The notes beneath the pieces are model-generated. The model did no database searches. It was given only the letters and a program-made list of their open reading frames with translations, and had not been told where the DNA came from. 64,000 nt of DNA from contig JAQWTI010000004.1 in the NCBI GenBank assembly GCA_029242745.1, forward strand, positions 40,009 through 104,008, read 5' to 3'. Positions 1 through 8,836 of this stretch are shown piece by piece (the stretch's first letter is position 1; every line of letters begins with the position of its first letter). The DNA is from Acidimicrobiales bacterium. GTDB taxonomy: Bacteria > Actinomycetota > Acidimicrobiia > Acidimicrobiales > MedAcidi-G1. A program made the translations under genes and the position numbers.

Positions 1-954
1 TTTGTTGGACTCGACAGCGAGACGACCCTGCAGTCGGCGGCGTCGCTATTGCCCCGGCAAGTCCTGTACGAAACGTGGCATCGGATACGTCGGCCGCGGG
101 TCGACCGCATGGCCGGGTGGCCAGACTTAGTTCATGCTTCAGGTGGTGCGGTACCTGCAACCGAGGCTCCGTTGGTGGCCACCATCCACGATTTGGCATG
201 GCGGCGTCATCCTGAAGCTGCAACTCGTCGAGGCCGCAAGGTGTTCGAGGGCTGGTTATCTGATTCTCGACGGGCTGATCGGGTTGTTTGCCCGTCGGAA
301 ACAACCCGATCTGACTTAATGGCTGCTGGTTTTAACGACGACCAGATTCGAGTTGTGCCCCTTGGGGTGACCTTGAGCGATGCTGAACCGGGGCTAACAA
401 CTCGTCTTCGAGTCAGACATGATTTGGCGGAACCATTCGTCTTGTGGATGGGCACGCTTGAACCGCGCAAGAACTTGGACCGGCTAGTGGCCGCTATGTC
501 CATATCAAAGCGGTTGGTTGACGTACCGCTGGTACTGGTTGGACCCGAAGGATGGCGGACTGATGTCGCTCGGACCGTGGCACCTCTCAAAGGTCGGGCA
601 GTTGTCGTCGGGCCGGTAGGTGAAGTAGAAAAGCGTGCCTGGCTTGAGGCTGCTGATGTCTTCTGTTTTCCCAGTCTGCACGAGGGGTTTGGCCTGCCGG
701 TGCTGGAGGCCATGGCCTGTGGGACTCCAGTGGTTACTTCAAAGGGAACGGCTACCGAAGAGTTCCTCGGCAATGGTGGCCTGCTGGTAGACCCGACCGA
801 TGTGGGGGCGATCGCTGAGTCGCTGACCACCGTGCTCGATGACAATGAACTGGCTGTTCGGTTGGGCTCGGCTGGTCGAGATCGGTCTTTGGACTACCCA
901 TGGTCCAAGACGGCTGACGGCCTCGTCGCTATCTACCACGAATTACTGTCGTGA
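1..954 (+). CDS. Glycosyltransferase family 4 (5' end outside window)
   Basis: The reading frame is open from the first base, so the N-terminus lies upstream. What remains is most of a GT-B fold glycosyltransferase. The visible part starts near the end of the acceptor domain and contains a THDLAW motif, a Ser-Glu-Thr-Thr helix after the linker (the VCPSETTRSDL segment), a GTLEPRKNL donor-domain entry, and the E-x7-E nucleotide-sugar motif in HEGFGLPVLEAM. These are hallmarks of retaining GT4 (GT1-like in Pfam) enzymes that transfer a sugar from an activated donor in the cytoplasm, usually mannosyl or related residues. Its TGA stop overlaps the GTG start of the next glycosyltransferase by four bases, so the two are co-translated. 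Donor and acceptor cannot be told from sequence; the neighbouring GDP-mannose genes make GDP-mannose or GDP-rhamnose plausible. Confidence 0.93.
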   Translation, partial: FVGLDSETTLQSAASLLPRQVLYETWHRIRRPRVDRMAGWPDLVHASGGAVPATEAPLVATIHDLAWRRHPEAATRRGRKVFEGWLSDSRRADRVVCPSETTRSDLMAAGFNDDQIRVVPLGVTLSDAEPGLTTRLRVRHDLAEPFVLWMGTLEPRKNLDRLVAAMSISKRLVDVPLVLVGPEGWRTDVARTVAPLKGRAVVVGPVGEVEKRAWLEAADVFCFPSLHEGFGLPVLEAMACGTPVVTSKGTATEEFLGNGGLLVDPTDVGAIAESLTTVLDDNELAVRLGSAGRDRSLDYPWSKTADGLVAIYHELLS

Positions 955-2096
955 ATGATCTAACGGTAGGAGGAAAGCCTTCTTATCGGATCGCCGTCGA
1001 TCTGCTGTGGTTGGTCCCTGGTGATGTTGGTGGAAGTGAAGAGTACGCGATTCGAACTCTCCTAGCTTTTGCTCGTCACGGGCCCGTCGATCTGCGACCG
1101 GTGGTGCACTTGACTAGCGAAGCAGCCGAAGCCCATCCCGACTTGGGACGCTCACTGGATCTCGAGGTCTGTCGGGTGAACAATCGTCGGCGCAGCCATC
1201 GACTGTTGGCGGAGTCGACATGGCTGGCGCACCGGATCCAGCGGTTAGACGCCGTCCACCACTTTGGAGGCAGGATCCCGATTCGGACGGGAACTCCAGT
1301 AGCGGTCACCGTCCATGACCTCCAGCCCCTCGACCACCCAGAGCACTTTTCTCTGGTCAAACGGGCCTATCTGGGCCGGGTTCTACCTCAATCGATTCGT
1401 CGGGCTGATCTGGTGGTTGCTGTGTCAGATGCCGTTGCTCGTCAGATTGTTGACCAGTTCAGAGTTGCGAATGACGAGGTGGTTGTCGTCTCGTCTGGTG
1501 TATCAAACAATCGCGGTACCTCCAATCCAACAGATCCGCCAACCGTGCTCTTCCCTGCGATCACCCACCCCCACAAACGCCATGCGCTACTAGTTGAGGC
1601 TTTCCACTTGTTGGCTGATCGGCATCCCACGGTTCGCTTGGTTCTCACTGGCGGTGCCGGTCGAGCCGAGGCGGAAGTCGTTGAGGCAGTAGCAGCCGGG
1701 CCCCATGGTGACCGAATCGAGCGGACCGGTCGAATCTCCGCTGACGCGCTGTCCGCCCGCTTGTCGGCAACATCGGTGCTGGCGTTTCCATCGGCCTATG
1801 AGGGGTTCGGCATTCCGGTTGTGGAGGCTATGGCTGCTGGTGTACCAGCCTTAGTAGCCGGAGGAACTCCAGCAGCCGACCTGGTGGGCACAGAATCAGT
1901 AATAGCCACTGCTGCTGGCCCGAGGGAGTGGGCTGACCATTTGGAACGCCTCCTTGTGGATCCAGTCCGTCGGCAGTTGCTTGTTGATGAGGGTTTGACC
2001 ATTGCCAAGGGTCACACCTGGGAGTTGTCGGCCGCCGCTCTAGAGCGGGCATGGCGCCTCCTTTTGGCGACTAGACGATCTGGGCAGAGGGCTTGA
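951..2096 (+). CDS. Glycosyltransferase family 4
   Basis: This 381-residue GT-B glycosyltransferase starts at a GTG overlapping the upstream stop. It has an N-terminal acceptor domain with a Gly-rich loop (PGDVGGSEEY), a VTVHDLQP motif, a ADLVVAVSDAV linker typical of GT4 enzymes, and a C-terminal donor domain with HPHKRH and the E-x7-E motif EGFGIPVVEAM. It resembles the preceding protein in length and motif layout, suggesting related enzymes acting in sequence on one polysaccharide or glycolipid. It ends at a TGA just before the third glycosyltransferase. The specific linkage is unknown. Cytoplasmic location is inferred from the lack of a signal peptide. Confidence 0.93.
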   Translation: MNDLTVGGKPSYRIAVDLLWLVPGDVGGSEEYAIRTLLAFARHGPVDLRPVVHLTSEAAEAHPDLGRSLDLEVCRVNNRRRSHRLLAESTWLAHRIQRLDAVHHFGGRIPIRTGTPVAVTVHDLQPLDHPEHFSLVKRAYLGRVLPQSIRRADLVVAVSDAVARQIVDQFRVANDEVVVVSSGVSNNRGTSNPTDPPTVLFPAITHPHKRHALLVEAFHLLADRHPTVRLVLTGGAGRAEAEVVEAVAAGPHGDRIERTGRISADALSARLSATSVLAFPSAYEGFGIPVVEAMAAGVPALVAGGTPAADLVGTESVIATAAGPREWADHLERLLVDPVRRQLLVDEGLTIAKGHTWELSAAALERAWRLLLATRRSGQRA

Positions 2097-2098
2097 GC

Positions 2099-3328
2099 AT
2101 GCGACTGTTGGTTCTCACTCCGCATCTGCTTCCTGATTTGGCACCAACGGGTGAGGTCGTCTCGGCGATTGTTGATGGCCTAGGTGGAGCGGGTCATGAC
2201 GTTCATGTAGTTACATCCTTGCCTTGGTATCAGAATCATCGAATTGACGATGAGTGGCGTGGGTGTCTAGTTCGACGGGGCCGGCATGGACCAGCCACAG
2301 TCACCCGCCTCTATCCGTTCCCTAGCAATAAGGAGAATTTGATAGCCCGAGCTCTAGGTTTCATTGGTCTTACTGGGTTAGCCACGGTCGCTGGGCTAGT
2401 AGCCCGAGGCCCCTTTGACGGGGTGATTGCAGTTTCACCACCTCTGACTTTTGGGTTGGCTGGGTGGCTGCTGGCCCGCCGGCACAGGTGCCCGCTGGTG
2501 TTCAACGTGCAGGATGTATTTCCCGATGTTGCTATCGAATTGGGTGCCGTTCGGTCCACGTGGGCAGTTCGGTTTTTTCGATGGATGGAACGGATGACTT
2601 ACTGCAGAGCCAATGCGGTAACAGTTTTATCCGATGACCTGGCTGCCAACGTAACGGCCAAAGTTGCCGATTCGAGAAGACAACCCGTCGTGCGCGTGGT
2701 GCCTAACTTTGTGGATGTGGATTTAATCAGACCGTCGAATCGAATGACCGACTACCGAGTCGAGCACGGCTTGGGTGATCGAACAGTGGTTATGTACGCC
2801 GGGAACCTGGGTCATTCGCAATCGTTGGATCTAATCGTGGCTGCTGCGGACCGTCATCGTGATCGCTGCGACATTGTCTATGTTGTTAACGGTGGAGGTG
2901 TCAGGGCCGATGATCTCCGGAAAGCCGCTGAGCAGCGGAACAATATGGTTGCAATCGATTACCAGCCCCGGGAGCGGATTGCTGAGGTGCTGGCAAGCGC
3001 TGACATTCATCTGGTGCCATTGCGTGCTGGCCTAGGTATGTCCAGCGTCCCTTCCAAGACCTATGCGATTCTCGCTGCTGGTCGACCGTTGGTGGGTTCT
3101 GTCGATGAAGGATCTGAGGTGGCTCGAGTCGTCCTTGAAGCAGAAGCTGGTCTGGCTGTTCCCCCAGATGATTTAGATGCTCTCGTCGATGCTGTGCAGT
3201 CTCTGGCTGATGATCCGCAACGTTGTGCTCGGATGGGTGACGCAGGTCGTCGTTGGGCTGAGGCTTGGCTCTCTTCAGACCAGATCGCTGCTGTGTATGT
3301 GGATCTGGTCGCCGAGCTGGCCTACTAA
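2099..3328 (+). CDS. WbuB-like family 4 glycosyltransferase
   Basis: This protein of about 409 residues resembles the WbuB/WcaI-type GT4 enzymes of capsule and O-antigen loci. The N-terminus reads RLLVLTPHLLPDLAPTGEVV, followed by a hydrophobic segment near residues 90-125 that may sit on the membrane, the motif FNVQDVFPDVAIELG, the linker ADDL-type region ANAVTVLSDDL, and a donor domain containing YAGNLGHSQSLD and PSKTYAILAAGRPL. The donor motif lacks the usual EGFG sequence, as is normal for this subgroup. I chose ATG 2099 because an AGAGGG ribosome-binding site lies about eight bases before it; an in-frame TTG at 2093 is too close to that site. It ends the run of three glycosyltransferases. 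Sugar specificity is not determinable. Confidence 0.9.
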   Translation: MRLLVLTPHLLPDLAPTGEVVSAIVDGLGGAGHDVHVVTSLPWYQNHRIDDEWRGCLVRRGRHGPATVTRLYPFPSNKENLIARALGFIGLTGLATVAGLVARGPFDGVIAVSPPLTFGLAGWLLARRHRCPLVFNVQDVFPDVAIELGAVRSTWAVRFFRWMERMTYCRANAVTVLSDDLAANVTAKVADSRRQPVVRVVPNFVDVDLIRPSNRMTDYRVEHGLGDRTVVMYAGNLGHSQSLDLIVAAADRHRDRCDIVYVVNGGGVRADDLRKAAEQRNNMVAIDYQPRERIAEVLASADIHLVPLRAGLGMSSVPSKTYAILAAGRPLVGSVDEGSEVARVVLEAEAGLAVPPDDLDALVDAVQSLADDPQRCARMGDAGRRWAEAWLSSDQIAAVYVDLVAELAY

Positions 3329-3393
3329 GCACATTCTGCATAGTTGAATTGAGGTTGGGAATTTGGAACCGATGATCCGGTAAGGGTCTCGGG

Positions 3394-3399
3394 TAGCCT
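3394..3399 (+). promoter_or_regulatory. -10 element (TAGCCT) of a leaderless promoter
   Basis: TAGCCT ends eight bases before the ATG at 3408. There is no ribosome-binding site in between, so the transcript probably starts at or very near the start codon. No clear -35 box is visible. Confidence 0.5.
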
Positions 3400-3407
3400 C
3401 AGCCGCC

Positions 3408-4094
3408 ATGGCGCGTGGAGATTCGGCAAGCAAGGTTGCGCGTGCTGCCCGGGCGGGAGCCTCCGGCGGCACTGGCGAGCGACGGAAGGTGGGGTTCCCA
3501 GCGATGGTGGCCCTTGTAGTTGTCTTGGGGGCATTGCTGGTCTTTTGGGCCCGGACCGATCGAGAGGCGACCTCAGCACCCAGGGTCGGTGATCACTGGC
3601 ACTCTGCCTACGACGTCTATGTATGCGATACCTTCCGGTCCAAGATTGTCTTGGAGACTGACCCCAACGGCATCCATTCACATGGTGATGGCCTGATTCA
3701 CGTCCACCCATTCAACAAACTCGCCTCGGGTCGAGATGCCACCCTCGGAGAGTTCTTCGCCGCATTCGGTGGCGCTATTGATGATGATTCGTTCCTACTC
3801 GACACAGGAGAAATGGTTGTTGAAGGCTTTGACTGTGGTGGAGAACCGGCGGTCTTGAAGGTAGCTCGATTCGACGCTGATGATTTGGGGCGTGAACCTG
3901 AGATCGTGACGGAGAATTTGAACGGTGTGCGTTTCCTCAAGAATCGGGAGGCGTTCACTCTTGCCATGGTGCCCGCGTCAGTCGACCCTCCAGCCCCCCG
4001 GCCCGAGCGCCTCTCGTTTCTAGACACCGTGGATCCTGAACGCCTGCAGTCGGATACTCCGACACTGGCTACCACCACGAGCGCCGCGGGCTAG
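3408..4094 (+). CDS. Membrane-anchored extracytoplasmic protein with His-rich motif, unknown function
   Basis: I do not recognise a named family. The 228-residue protein has a basic N-terminus, one transmembrane segment at about residues 28-47, and an extracytoplasmic domain. That domain carries two histidine clusters: HWH at 63-65, and a stretch at about 90-102 with the pattern HSHGDGLIHVHPF. Two cysteines (about residues 73 and 143) could form a disulfide. The C-terminus is rich in Pro, Thr and Ser. The histidine spacing suggests metal binding, but no catalytic assignment follows. It has its own -10 box and lies 12 bases upstream of the ManC-type nucleotidyltransferase, so the two are probably co-transcribed. 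A role in envelope assembly is inferred only from this context. Confidence 0.8.
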   Translation: MARGDSASKVARAARAGASGGTGERRKVGFPAMVALVVVLGALLVFWARTDREATSAPRVGDHWHSAYDVYVCDTFRSKIVLETDPNGIHSHGDGLIHVHPFNKLASGRDATLGEFFAAFGGAIDDDSFLLDTGEMVVEGFDCGGEPAVLKVARFDADDLGREPEIVTENLNGVRFLKNREAFTLAMVPASVDPPAPRPERLSFLDTVDPERLQSDTPTLATTTSAAG

Positions 4095-4106
4095 GCCGAC
4101 CGGACG

Positions 4107-5108
4107 ATGCAGGCCATCGTTCTTGTCGGGGGACTGGGGACCCGACTTCGTCCGCTGACTGCTAATACGCCCAAGCAGATGTTGCCGGTGCTCGATCGTC
4201 CCATGATCGAACACGTAGTTGGCCATCTAGCAGACCACGGAGTTACCCGACTGGTGTTATCGGTTGGCTTTCGTCCTGAGGCCTTTCTTGAGGCTTACCC
4301 GGATGGCAAGTGTGCTGGAATGCCACTCCACTATGCGGTTGAACCCGAGCCACTGGATACTGCTGGTGCCATACGTTTTGCGGCAGATCATGCAGAGATT
4401 GACAACACCTTCCTTGTGTTGAATGGTGACATCCTGACAGATCTAGATATTTCGGCCTTGTCTAAAAGCCATCAGGCGTCAGGTGCGTTGGGAACGATTG
4501 CCTTGACTGAAGTTGACGATCCCTCACGGTATGGCGTGGTCTCGCTGGGTGTCGATAGCCGGGTGCTGGGTTTTGTTGAGAAACCTCACCGGGACGAGGC
4601 GCCATCACGATGGGTCAACGCTGGTACTTATGTCCTTGAACCGGATGTCCTGAAGCGCATAGCGGTTGATCGAAGAGTGTCCATCGAACGGGAGGTCTTT
4701 CCTGCAATGGCCGACGAGGGAAGTCTTTGGGCGCTGTGCTCAGATGCCTACTGGCTGGATGCTGGAACCCCGGAGACCTACCTACGGGCCCAGACAGACC
4801 TAATCGATGGTTCCCGTGGTCGGCTGGATCCGATAGCGGCAAATGCCGTTGTGGCCGGTGATGCGACGGTTGAACACTCCGTAATTATGGGAGGGGCTGT
4901 CATAGGGGCGAGAGCACAGGTGTGTGATGCTGTCCTCATGGAGGGTGCTGTGGTTGAGTCTGGTGCAGTGGTAACAAATTCAGTGGTTGGACCAGGTTCG
5001 CGTGTGGGTAGTGGGGCGTCGGTTACTGCGTTGAGTTTGATTGGTGGCGGACAGCTTGTGGCAGCTGGTGCCGTAGTTGTCGGAGCACGCATCCCTGACG
5101 AGGGCTGA
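4107..5108 (+). CDS. manC: Mannose-1-phosphate guanylyltransferase-type nucleotidyltransferase
   Basis: A 333-residue sugar-1-phosphate nucleotidyltransferase. The N-terminal Rossmann-like domain opens with the signature GGLGTRLRPLTANTPKQMLP (nucleotide binding, with Arg and Lys contacting the phosphates), followed by LNGDIL (metal-binding Asp), FVEKP and NAGTYVLEPDVL. From about residue 235 a left-handed beta-helix begins, visible as hexapeptide-like repeats such as VVAGDATVEHSVIMGGAVIGARAQV broken across turns. This is the architecture of actinobacterial ManC (the Rv3264c type), which makes GDP-mannose from mannose-1-phosphate and GTP. A glucose-1-phosphate nucleotidyltransferase cannot be excluded, because motifs overlap. 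The presence of PMM, ManA, Gmd and Rmd in the same window supports the GDP-mannose assignment. Confidence 0.82.
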   Translation: MQAIVLVGGLGTRLRPLTANTPKQMLPVLDRPMIEHVVGHLADHGVTRLVLSVGFRPEAFLEAYPDGKCAGMPLHYAVEPEPLDTAGAIRFAADHAEIDNTFLVLNGDILTDLDISALSKSHQASGALGTIALTEVDDPSRYGVVSLGVDSRVLGFVEKPHRDEAPSRWVNAGTYVLEPDVLKRIAVDRRVSIEREVFPAMADEGSLWALCSDAYWLDAGTPETYLRAQTDLIDGSRGRLDPIAANAVVAGDATVEHSVIMGGAVIGARAQVCDAVLMEGAVVESGAVVTNSVVGPGSRVGSGASVTALSLIGGGQLVAAGAVVVGARIPDEG

Positions 5109-5111
5109 TTG

Positions 5112-6125
5112 ATGACGGTGCTAGTCACCGGTGGTGCCGGATATATAGGCAGCCATACCGTCGTAGCTCTTCAGGACGCTGGGCAACAGGTAGTTATCTT
5201 CGATGACCTTTCGAATTCGTCAGAGCGGGCTGTGGATGCAGTCAGGGCACTGGTTGGTTCGGATGTAGCGTTCGTGAGGGGCGACGCAGCCGACACGGAC
5301 ATGGTTTCACAGACAATTGTCGAGTACGGCGTTGACGCGATAGTGCACTTCGCCGCATTCAAGTCGGTATCGGAATCCATGGAACGTCCGATGGACTATT
5401 TCGTAAACAATATGGGATCGCTGTTCGGAGTAGTTAAGGCGATGGGGCTCACTGGGACCCGGCGGCTGATTTTCTCATCTTCGTGCGCTGTCTATGGGGA
5501 GCCAAAGGACGTGCCAGTCACCGAGGCCTCGGCGACCACGGCGGCCAGTCCTTATGGGTGGACGAAGTTGCACGGTGAGCAGTTTTTGGAGCAGATGGCG
5601 CTGGCTGGTGAACTCGATGTCATGATCCTGCGCTACTTCAATCCGGTGGGGGCCCACCCTTCGGGGGCAATAGGGGAAGACCCGAGAGGGATGTCCAGCA
5701 ACCTCGTACCGTTGCTAATGCAGGTGGCCTTGGGGCATCATGATCGCCTTCGGGTGTTTGGCAGTGACTACAACACGCCAGATGGTTCACCGGTACGTGA
5801 CTACCTCCACGTGCTGGATCTTGCTGAGGGCCACGTGGCTGCACTGGCTGCACTGAGTTCAGGCTCAGGATGCACAACATTGAATATCGGCACAGGACGT
5901 GGGTATTCGGTGTTGCAGGTGGTGGCGGCTGCCGAACAGGTGCTCCAACGCCGCATTCCACTTGAGTTGGTGGATCGTCGACCCGGCGACGTGGCTTGCA
6001 TCTGGGCTCAAACCGACCTCGCTGCAGATGTACTGGGCTGGACCGCCACAAGAGATCTCACCAAGATGCTGGAGGACCACTGGCGTTGGCAGAAGGCCCA
6101 TCCTGATGGGTTCGGTGCCTTGTAG
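5112..6125 (+). CDS. galE: UDP-glucose 4-epimerase
   Basis: A 337-residue extended short-chain dehydrogenase that interconverts UDP-glucose and UDP-galactose using tightly bound NAD. It has the N-terminal GGAGYIGSHT dinucleotide motif, FAAFKSVSESM, the catalytic Ser region FSSSCAVYG, and the YGWTK Tyr-x3-Lys pair. NPVGAHPSG and the DYLHVLDLAEGH segment are diagnostic for GalE. The start is set at ATG 5112, four bases after the stop of manC, with a GAGGGC ribosome-binding site inside the end of that gene. An in-frame TTG three bases earlier is less likely. It converges with cofE on the other strand. Confidence 0.95.
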   Translation: MTVLVTGGAGYIGSHTVVALQDAGQQVVIFDDLSNSSERAVDAVRALVGSDVAFVRGDAADTDMVSQTIVEYGVDAIVHFAAFKSVSESMERPMDYFVNNMGSLFGVVKAMGLTGTRRLIFSSSCAVYGEPKDVPVTEASATTAASPYGWTKLHGEQFLEQMALAGELDVMILRYFNPVGAHPSGAIGEDPRGMSSNLVPLLMQVALGHHDRLRVFGSDYNTPDGSPVRDYLHVLDLAEGHVAALAALSSGSGCTTLNIGTGRGYSVLQVVAAAEQVLQRRIPLELVDRRPGDVACIWAQTDLAADVLGWTATRDLTKMLEDHWRWQKAHPDGFGAL

Positions 6126-6145
6126 ACGTATCCACGCTCTCTACA
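6121..6145. terminator. Weak hairpin between convergent galE and cofE
   Basis: TGTAGA (6121-6126) pairs with TCTACA (6140-6145) around a 13-base loop, right at the galE stop codon. It sits between convergent genes, where a bidirectional terminator is expected. The stem is short and lacks a T tract, so this is tentative. Confidence 0.25.
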
Positions 6146-6159
6146 TGATTGGCGAGGTC

Positions 6160-6855
6160 TTAGCGGAACAGGTCGTCACCAGGAGCACGGACTACGTCGG
6201 CGACGACGTCACCGTCGCCAAACCAAGTTGGATCGATACCACGCACAACAGCCACTGGTACCCCGTCGGCCTTACCCATGACCAATTCGGCAGCCGACGC
6301 GATCTCGTCGACCACGGCTACCTCAGTTACCTGAAGTTCACGTCCGAGGGCATCGTTGGTACCTCGTAGGTCGACGATCGGGCGCAATCCGGCGCAGCCG
6401 ATGGCCACGTCGGTCACCCCCCGGCGCCATGGGCGACCAAAGGTATCGCTAATCACCACGGCTACGTCAACGCCAAACCGGTGGGCAAGAGCATCTCGAA
6501 TCCCGCGTGCCGACCGATCGGAGTCCAATGGAAGCAAGGCTGCCTTACCAGACTCAACATTAGATAAATCGATGCCGGCATTGGCGCACACGAACCCCTG
6601 CGCGGTCTCAGAGATAATCAGGTCACCACGGCGCCGCAGCACCCGAACTGTTTCTTCTATGACTAGCGGCTTATGGCCGACTGCAGGGTCAATTTCGACC
6701 AGACGGCCCTCAGCCTTGGAGACCACCTTCTGCGTGACTACCAGAACGTCCCCATCTAGCAACTCAGTTGTCTCATAAATAACAGCAGCCAGATCGTCGC
6801 CTAGTTGAATCTCTCCGATGCCGATTACCGGCATGATTGTCAGTGGCTGGCTCAT
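6160..6855 (-). CDS. cofE: Coenzyme F420-0:L-glutamate ligase
   Basis: A 231-residue CofE-family protein (the N-terminal half of mycobacterial FbiB), which adds L-glutamate residues to F420-0 using GTP. Recognisable segments are the start PLTIMPVIGIGEI, VVTQKVVSKAEG, a VISDTFGRPWRRG motif and the C-terminal AVVRGIDPTW region. The nitroreductase-like C-terminal domain that FbiB carries for reducing dehydro-F420 is absent; such a function would need to be elsewhere. The ATG start overlaps the cofD TGA stop (TGATG), so the two are translationally coupled. It is the last gene of the minus-strand rmd-gmd-cofD-cofE unit. Confidence 0.93.
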   Translation of the reverse strand: MSQPLTIMPVIGIGEIQLGDDLAAVIYETTELLDGDVLVVTQKVVSKAEGRLVEIDPAVGHKPLVIEETVRVLRRRGDLIISETAQGFVCANAGIDLSNVESGKAALLPLDSDRSARGIRDALAHRFGVDVAVVISDTFGRPWRRGVTDVAIGCAGLRPIVDLRGTNDALGRELQVTEVAVVDEIASAAELVMGKADGVPVAVVRGIDPTWFGDGDVVADVVRAPGDDLFR

Positions 6856-7823
6856 CAATACTGCGTCAGACGTAACCGCGGAGACAAAATGGTTTGACAG
6901 AGGTTGGTAGCCACGTTGAGATCAGTCATCACTGTTGGAGTAACCACGCATGTCATCCCCTCAGCCTCCACGCCACTAGCTAGGTCGGCATCCGCAATGT
7001 CTACTACGAGGGTGGCAGCGAAATCCCTGTACAGGCGGGCCACTCCGATTACTGAGGGTTCGTGGCCTAATTCCCTGAGCATCCGTTCGGCGGGCCCCTT
7101 CAGCGCTGCCCCGTTCACGATGGGTGACACGGCGACTACGTCAGCCCGTCGGTTGGCTAGCGCCGCGCCAATGCCTGGCACAGCGATGATGGGCCCTATG
7201 GAGACAATGGGGTTAGACGGAGCGATGACTACCGCCGTAGCCGAGTTGATGGCTTCCAAAACTCCGGGTCCCGGGCTTGCATCGGCGATTCCAGCGAACC
7301 GGACTGCAGAAATATCGACGTCATGGCCGAGTTTGACGAAGTAGTCCTGAAAGCCAATCTCGTCACCAACTGAGCTTTGTTCAACACCATTGTTGTTAGC
7401 AAGGGTCACCATGGTGGCCACACGATCCTCGGTCATGGGTAGGAGTCGGACTTGAACGCCCCACGCATGGGCAATCTCAGCAGTTATCTCGGTGAGGCCT
7501 ACACCGTCGGCTAGGCGTCCCGTGCGGTGGAGGTGAGTACCAAGGTCTCGATCGCCAAGTCGAAACCAGGTGGGGCTGCCTAACCGCTCCAGAGTGTCCA
7601 TGGCCTGCCAACTTTCGTCGACGAGACCCCACCCAGTATCTGGATTGATTGCTTCAGCCAGTGTGTAGGTCACGGTGTCCAGGTCAGGGGAAACTGACAG
7701 CCCGTGGAGCATTACATCATCAGCCGTATTGACGATGGCTGTAACCTTCCGGGCTGGCACGGCGCGTACCATCCCGCGCAATAGGCGAGCAGCGCCTACT
7801 CCGCCAGCCAGAACGGTAGTCAT
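6855..7823 (-). CDS. cofD: 2-phospho-L-lactate (phosphoenolpyruvyl) transferase CofD/FbiA
   Basis: A 322-residue CofD-family enzyme that moves the 2-phospholactate or phosphoenolpyruvate moiety from its GDP-linked donor onto the deazaflavin Fo, forming (dehydro-)F420-0. It starts MTTVLAGGVGAARLLRG, a nucleotide-binding loop characteristic of the family. It also contains NTADDVMLHGLSVSPDLDT, the conserved SNPIVSIGPI segment, and VSPIVNGAALKGPA. I chose ATG 7823, where the family normally starts; a longer in-frame form would overlap gmd. The start lies four bases beyond the gmd stop, so F420 synthesis appears to be in one operon with GDP-deoxymannose synthesis. Confidence 0.95.
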   Translation of the reverse strand: MTTVLAGGVGAARLLRGMVRAVPARKVTAIVNTADDVMLHGLSVSPDLDTVTYTLAEAINPDTGWGLVDESWQAMDTLERLGSPTWFRLGDRDLGTHLHRTGRLADGVGLTEITAEIAHAWGVQVRLLPMTEDRVATMVTLANNNGVEQSSVGDEIGFQDYFVKLGHDVDISAVRFAGIADASPGPGVLEAINSATAVVIAPSNPIVSIGPIIAVPGIGAALANRRADVVAVSPIVNGAALKGPAERMLRELGHEPSVIGVARLYRDFAATLVVDIADADLASGVEAEGMTCVVTPTVMTDLNVATNLCQTILSPRLRLTQY

Positions 7824-7827
7824 CGGT

Positions 7828-8832
7828 TCAGGAGAGATTCCGTAGCCGACCTTCGAGAAGGGCCACATCGGCGTCAACCATCATTTCTACGAGCTGAACA
7901 AAGTCAATAGTTGGACGCCAGCCAAGGCGGTCGGCCGCTTGCGAGCCATCGCCCACGAGTAGATCAACCTCAGCTGGCCGGTAGTACTTCTGATCAACTA
8001 CGACGTGCTTCTCCCAGTCCAGACCGACTCGGGCGAAGGCCGCCTGACAGAACTCTTGGACGCTGTGCGTCTGACCTGTACAGATAACAAAATCTTCGGG
8101 TTCGTCCTGCTGGAGCATTCGCCACATGGCATCCACGTAGTCTCCGGCAAAGCCCCAATCGCGCTTAGCATCCAGATTCCCAAGGCGTAGCTCAGATGCC
8201 TGTCCAAGGGCGATCTGGGCCACCCCGTGGCTGATCTTGCGGGTGACGAATTCGAGACCTCTCCGAGGGCTCTCGTGGTTGAAGAGCATCCCGGAGCAAG
8301 CATGCAGCCCGTAACTCTCCCGGTAGTTCACTGTTATCCAATGACCGTAGACCTTGGCTACCCCATAAGGGCTTCTGGGGTGGAAGGGAGTTGATTCAGT
8401 TTGGGGAACCTCATGCACTTTGCCAAACATTTCGCTTGAACTGGCTTGGTAGAAGCGAATTGAGGGATCGACGAGTCGAACAGCATCCAGCATGCGGGTC
8501 ACGCCGAGCGCTGTTGTCTCACCTGTCAACACCGGCTGTCCGAATGACGTCTGGACAAATGACTGGGCAGCCAAGTTGTAGACCTCGTCCGGGGTGTGTT
8601 CCTGAAGAGCCTCCACAATCGAGAACTGATCTAACAGGTCTCCAGAATGAAACTCGATGCGTCCCATTAGATGGGCAATGCGTTCGTAGTTGACGGTAGA
8701 ACTCCGCCGGACCATTCCCACTACCTCGTAACCGCGGTCCAGTAAGAACTCAGCCAGGTAAGAACCGTCCTGTCCGGTGATGCCCGTAATGAGCGCACGC
8801 CGTGCAGGGGAACCGGTCGTGGAATCTGCCAT
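7828..8832 (-). CDS. gmd: GDP-mannose 4,6-dehydratase
   Basis: A 334-residue extended short-chain dehydrogenase that converts GDP-D-mannose to GDP-4-keto-6-deoxymannose with bound NADP. It shows [19 protein letters not shown] at the N-terminus, [12 protein letters not shown], the catalytic Ser/Thr-Glu region [19 protein letters not shown] (Tyr-x3-Lys), and [16 protein letters not shown], which is specific to Gmd. [18 protein letters not shown] is also a family signature. It lies four bases after rmd. The product is the branch point for GDP-D-rhamnose (via Rmd) and GDP-fucose; only the Rmd partner is seen here. Confidence 0.97.
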   Translation of the reverse strand: MADSTTGSPARRALITGITGQDGSYLAEFLLDRGYEVVGMVRRSSTVNYERIAHLMGRIEFHSGDLLDQFSIVEALQEHTPDEVYNLAAQSFVQTSFGQPVLTGETTALGVTRMLDAVRLVDPSIRFYQASSSEMFGKVHEVPQTESTPFHPRSPYGVAKVYGHWITVNYRESYGLHACSGMLFNHESPRRGLEFVTRKISHGVAQIALGQASELRLGNLDAKRDWGFAGDYVDAMWRMLQQDEPEDFVICTGQTHSVQEFCQAAFARVGLDWEKHVVVDQKYYRPAEVDLLVGDGSQAADRLGWRPTIDFVQLVEMMVDADVALLEGRLRNLS

Positions 8833-8836
8833 GCAC

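Noticed and set aside
207..845. Long antisense frame opposite the first glycosyltransferase
   Set aside because: Opposite strand of a clear GT4 gene; low-complexity Ser/Thr/Arg translation without family resemblance.
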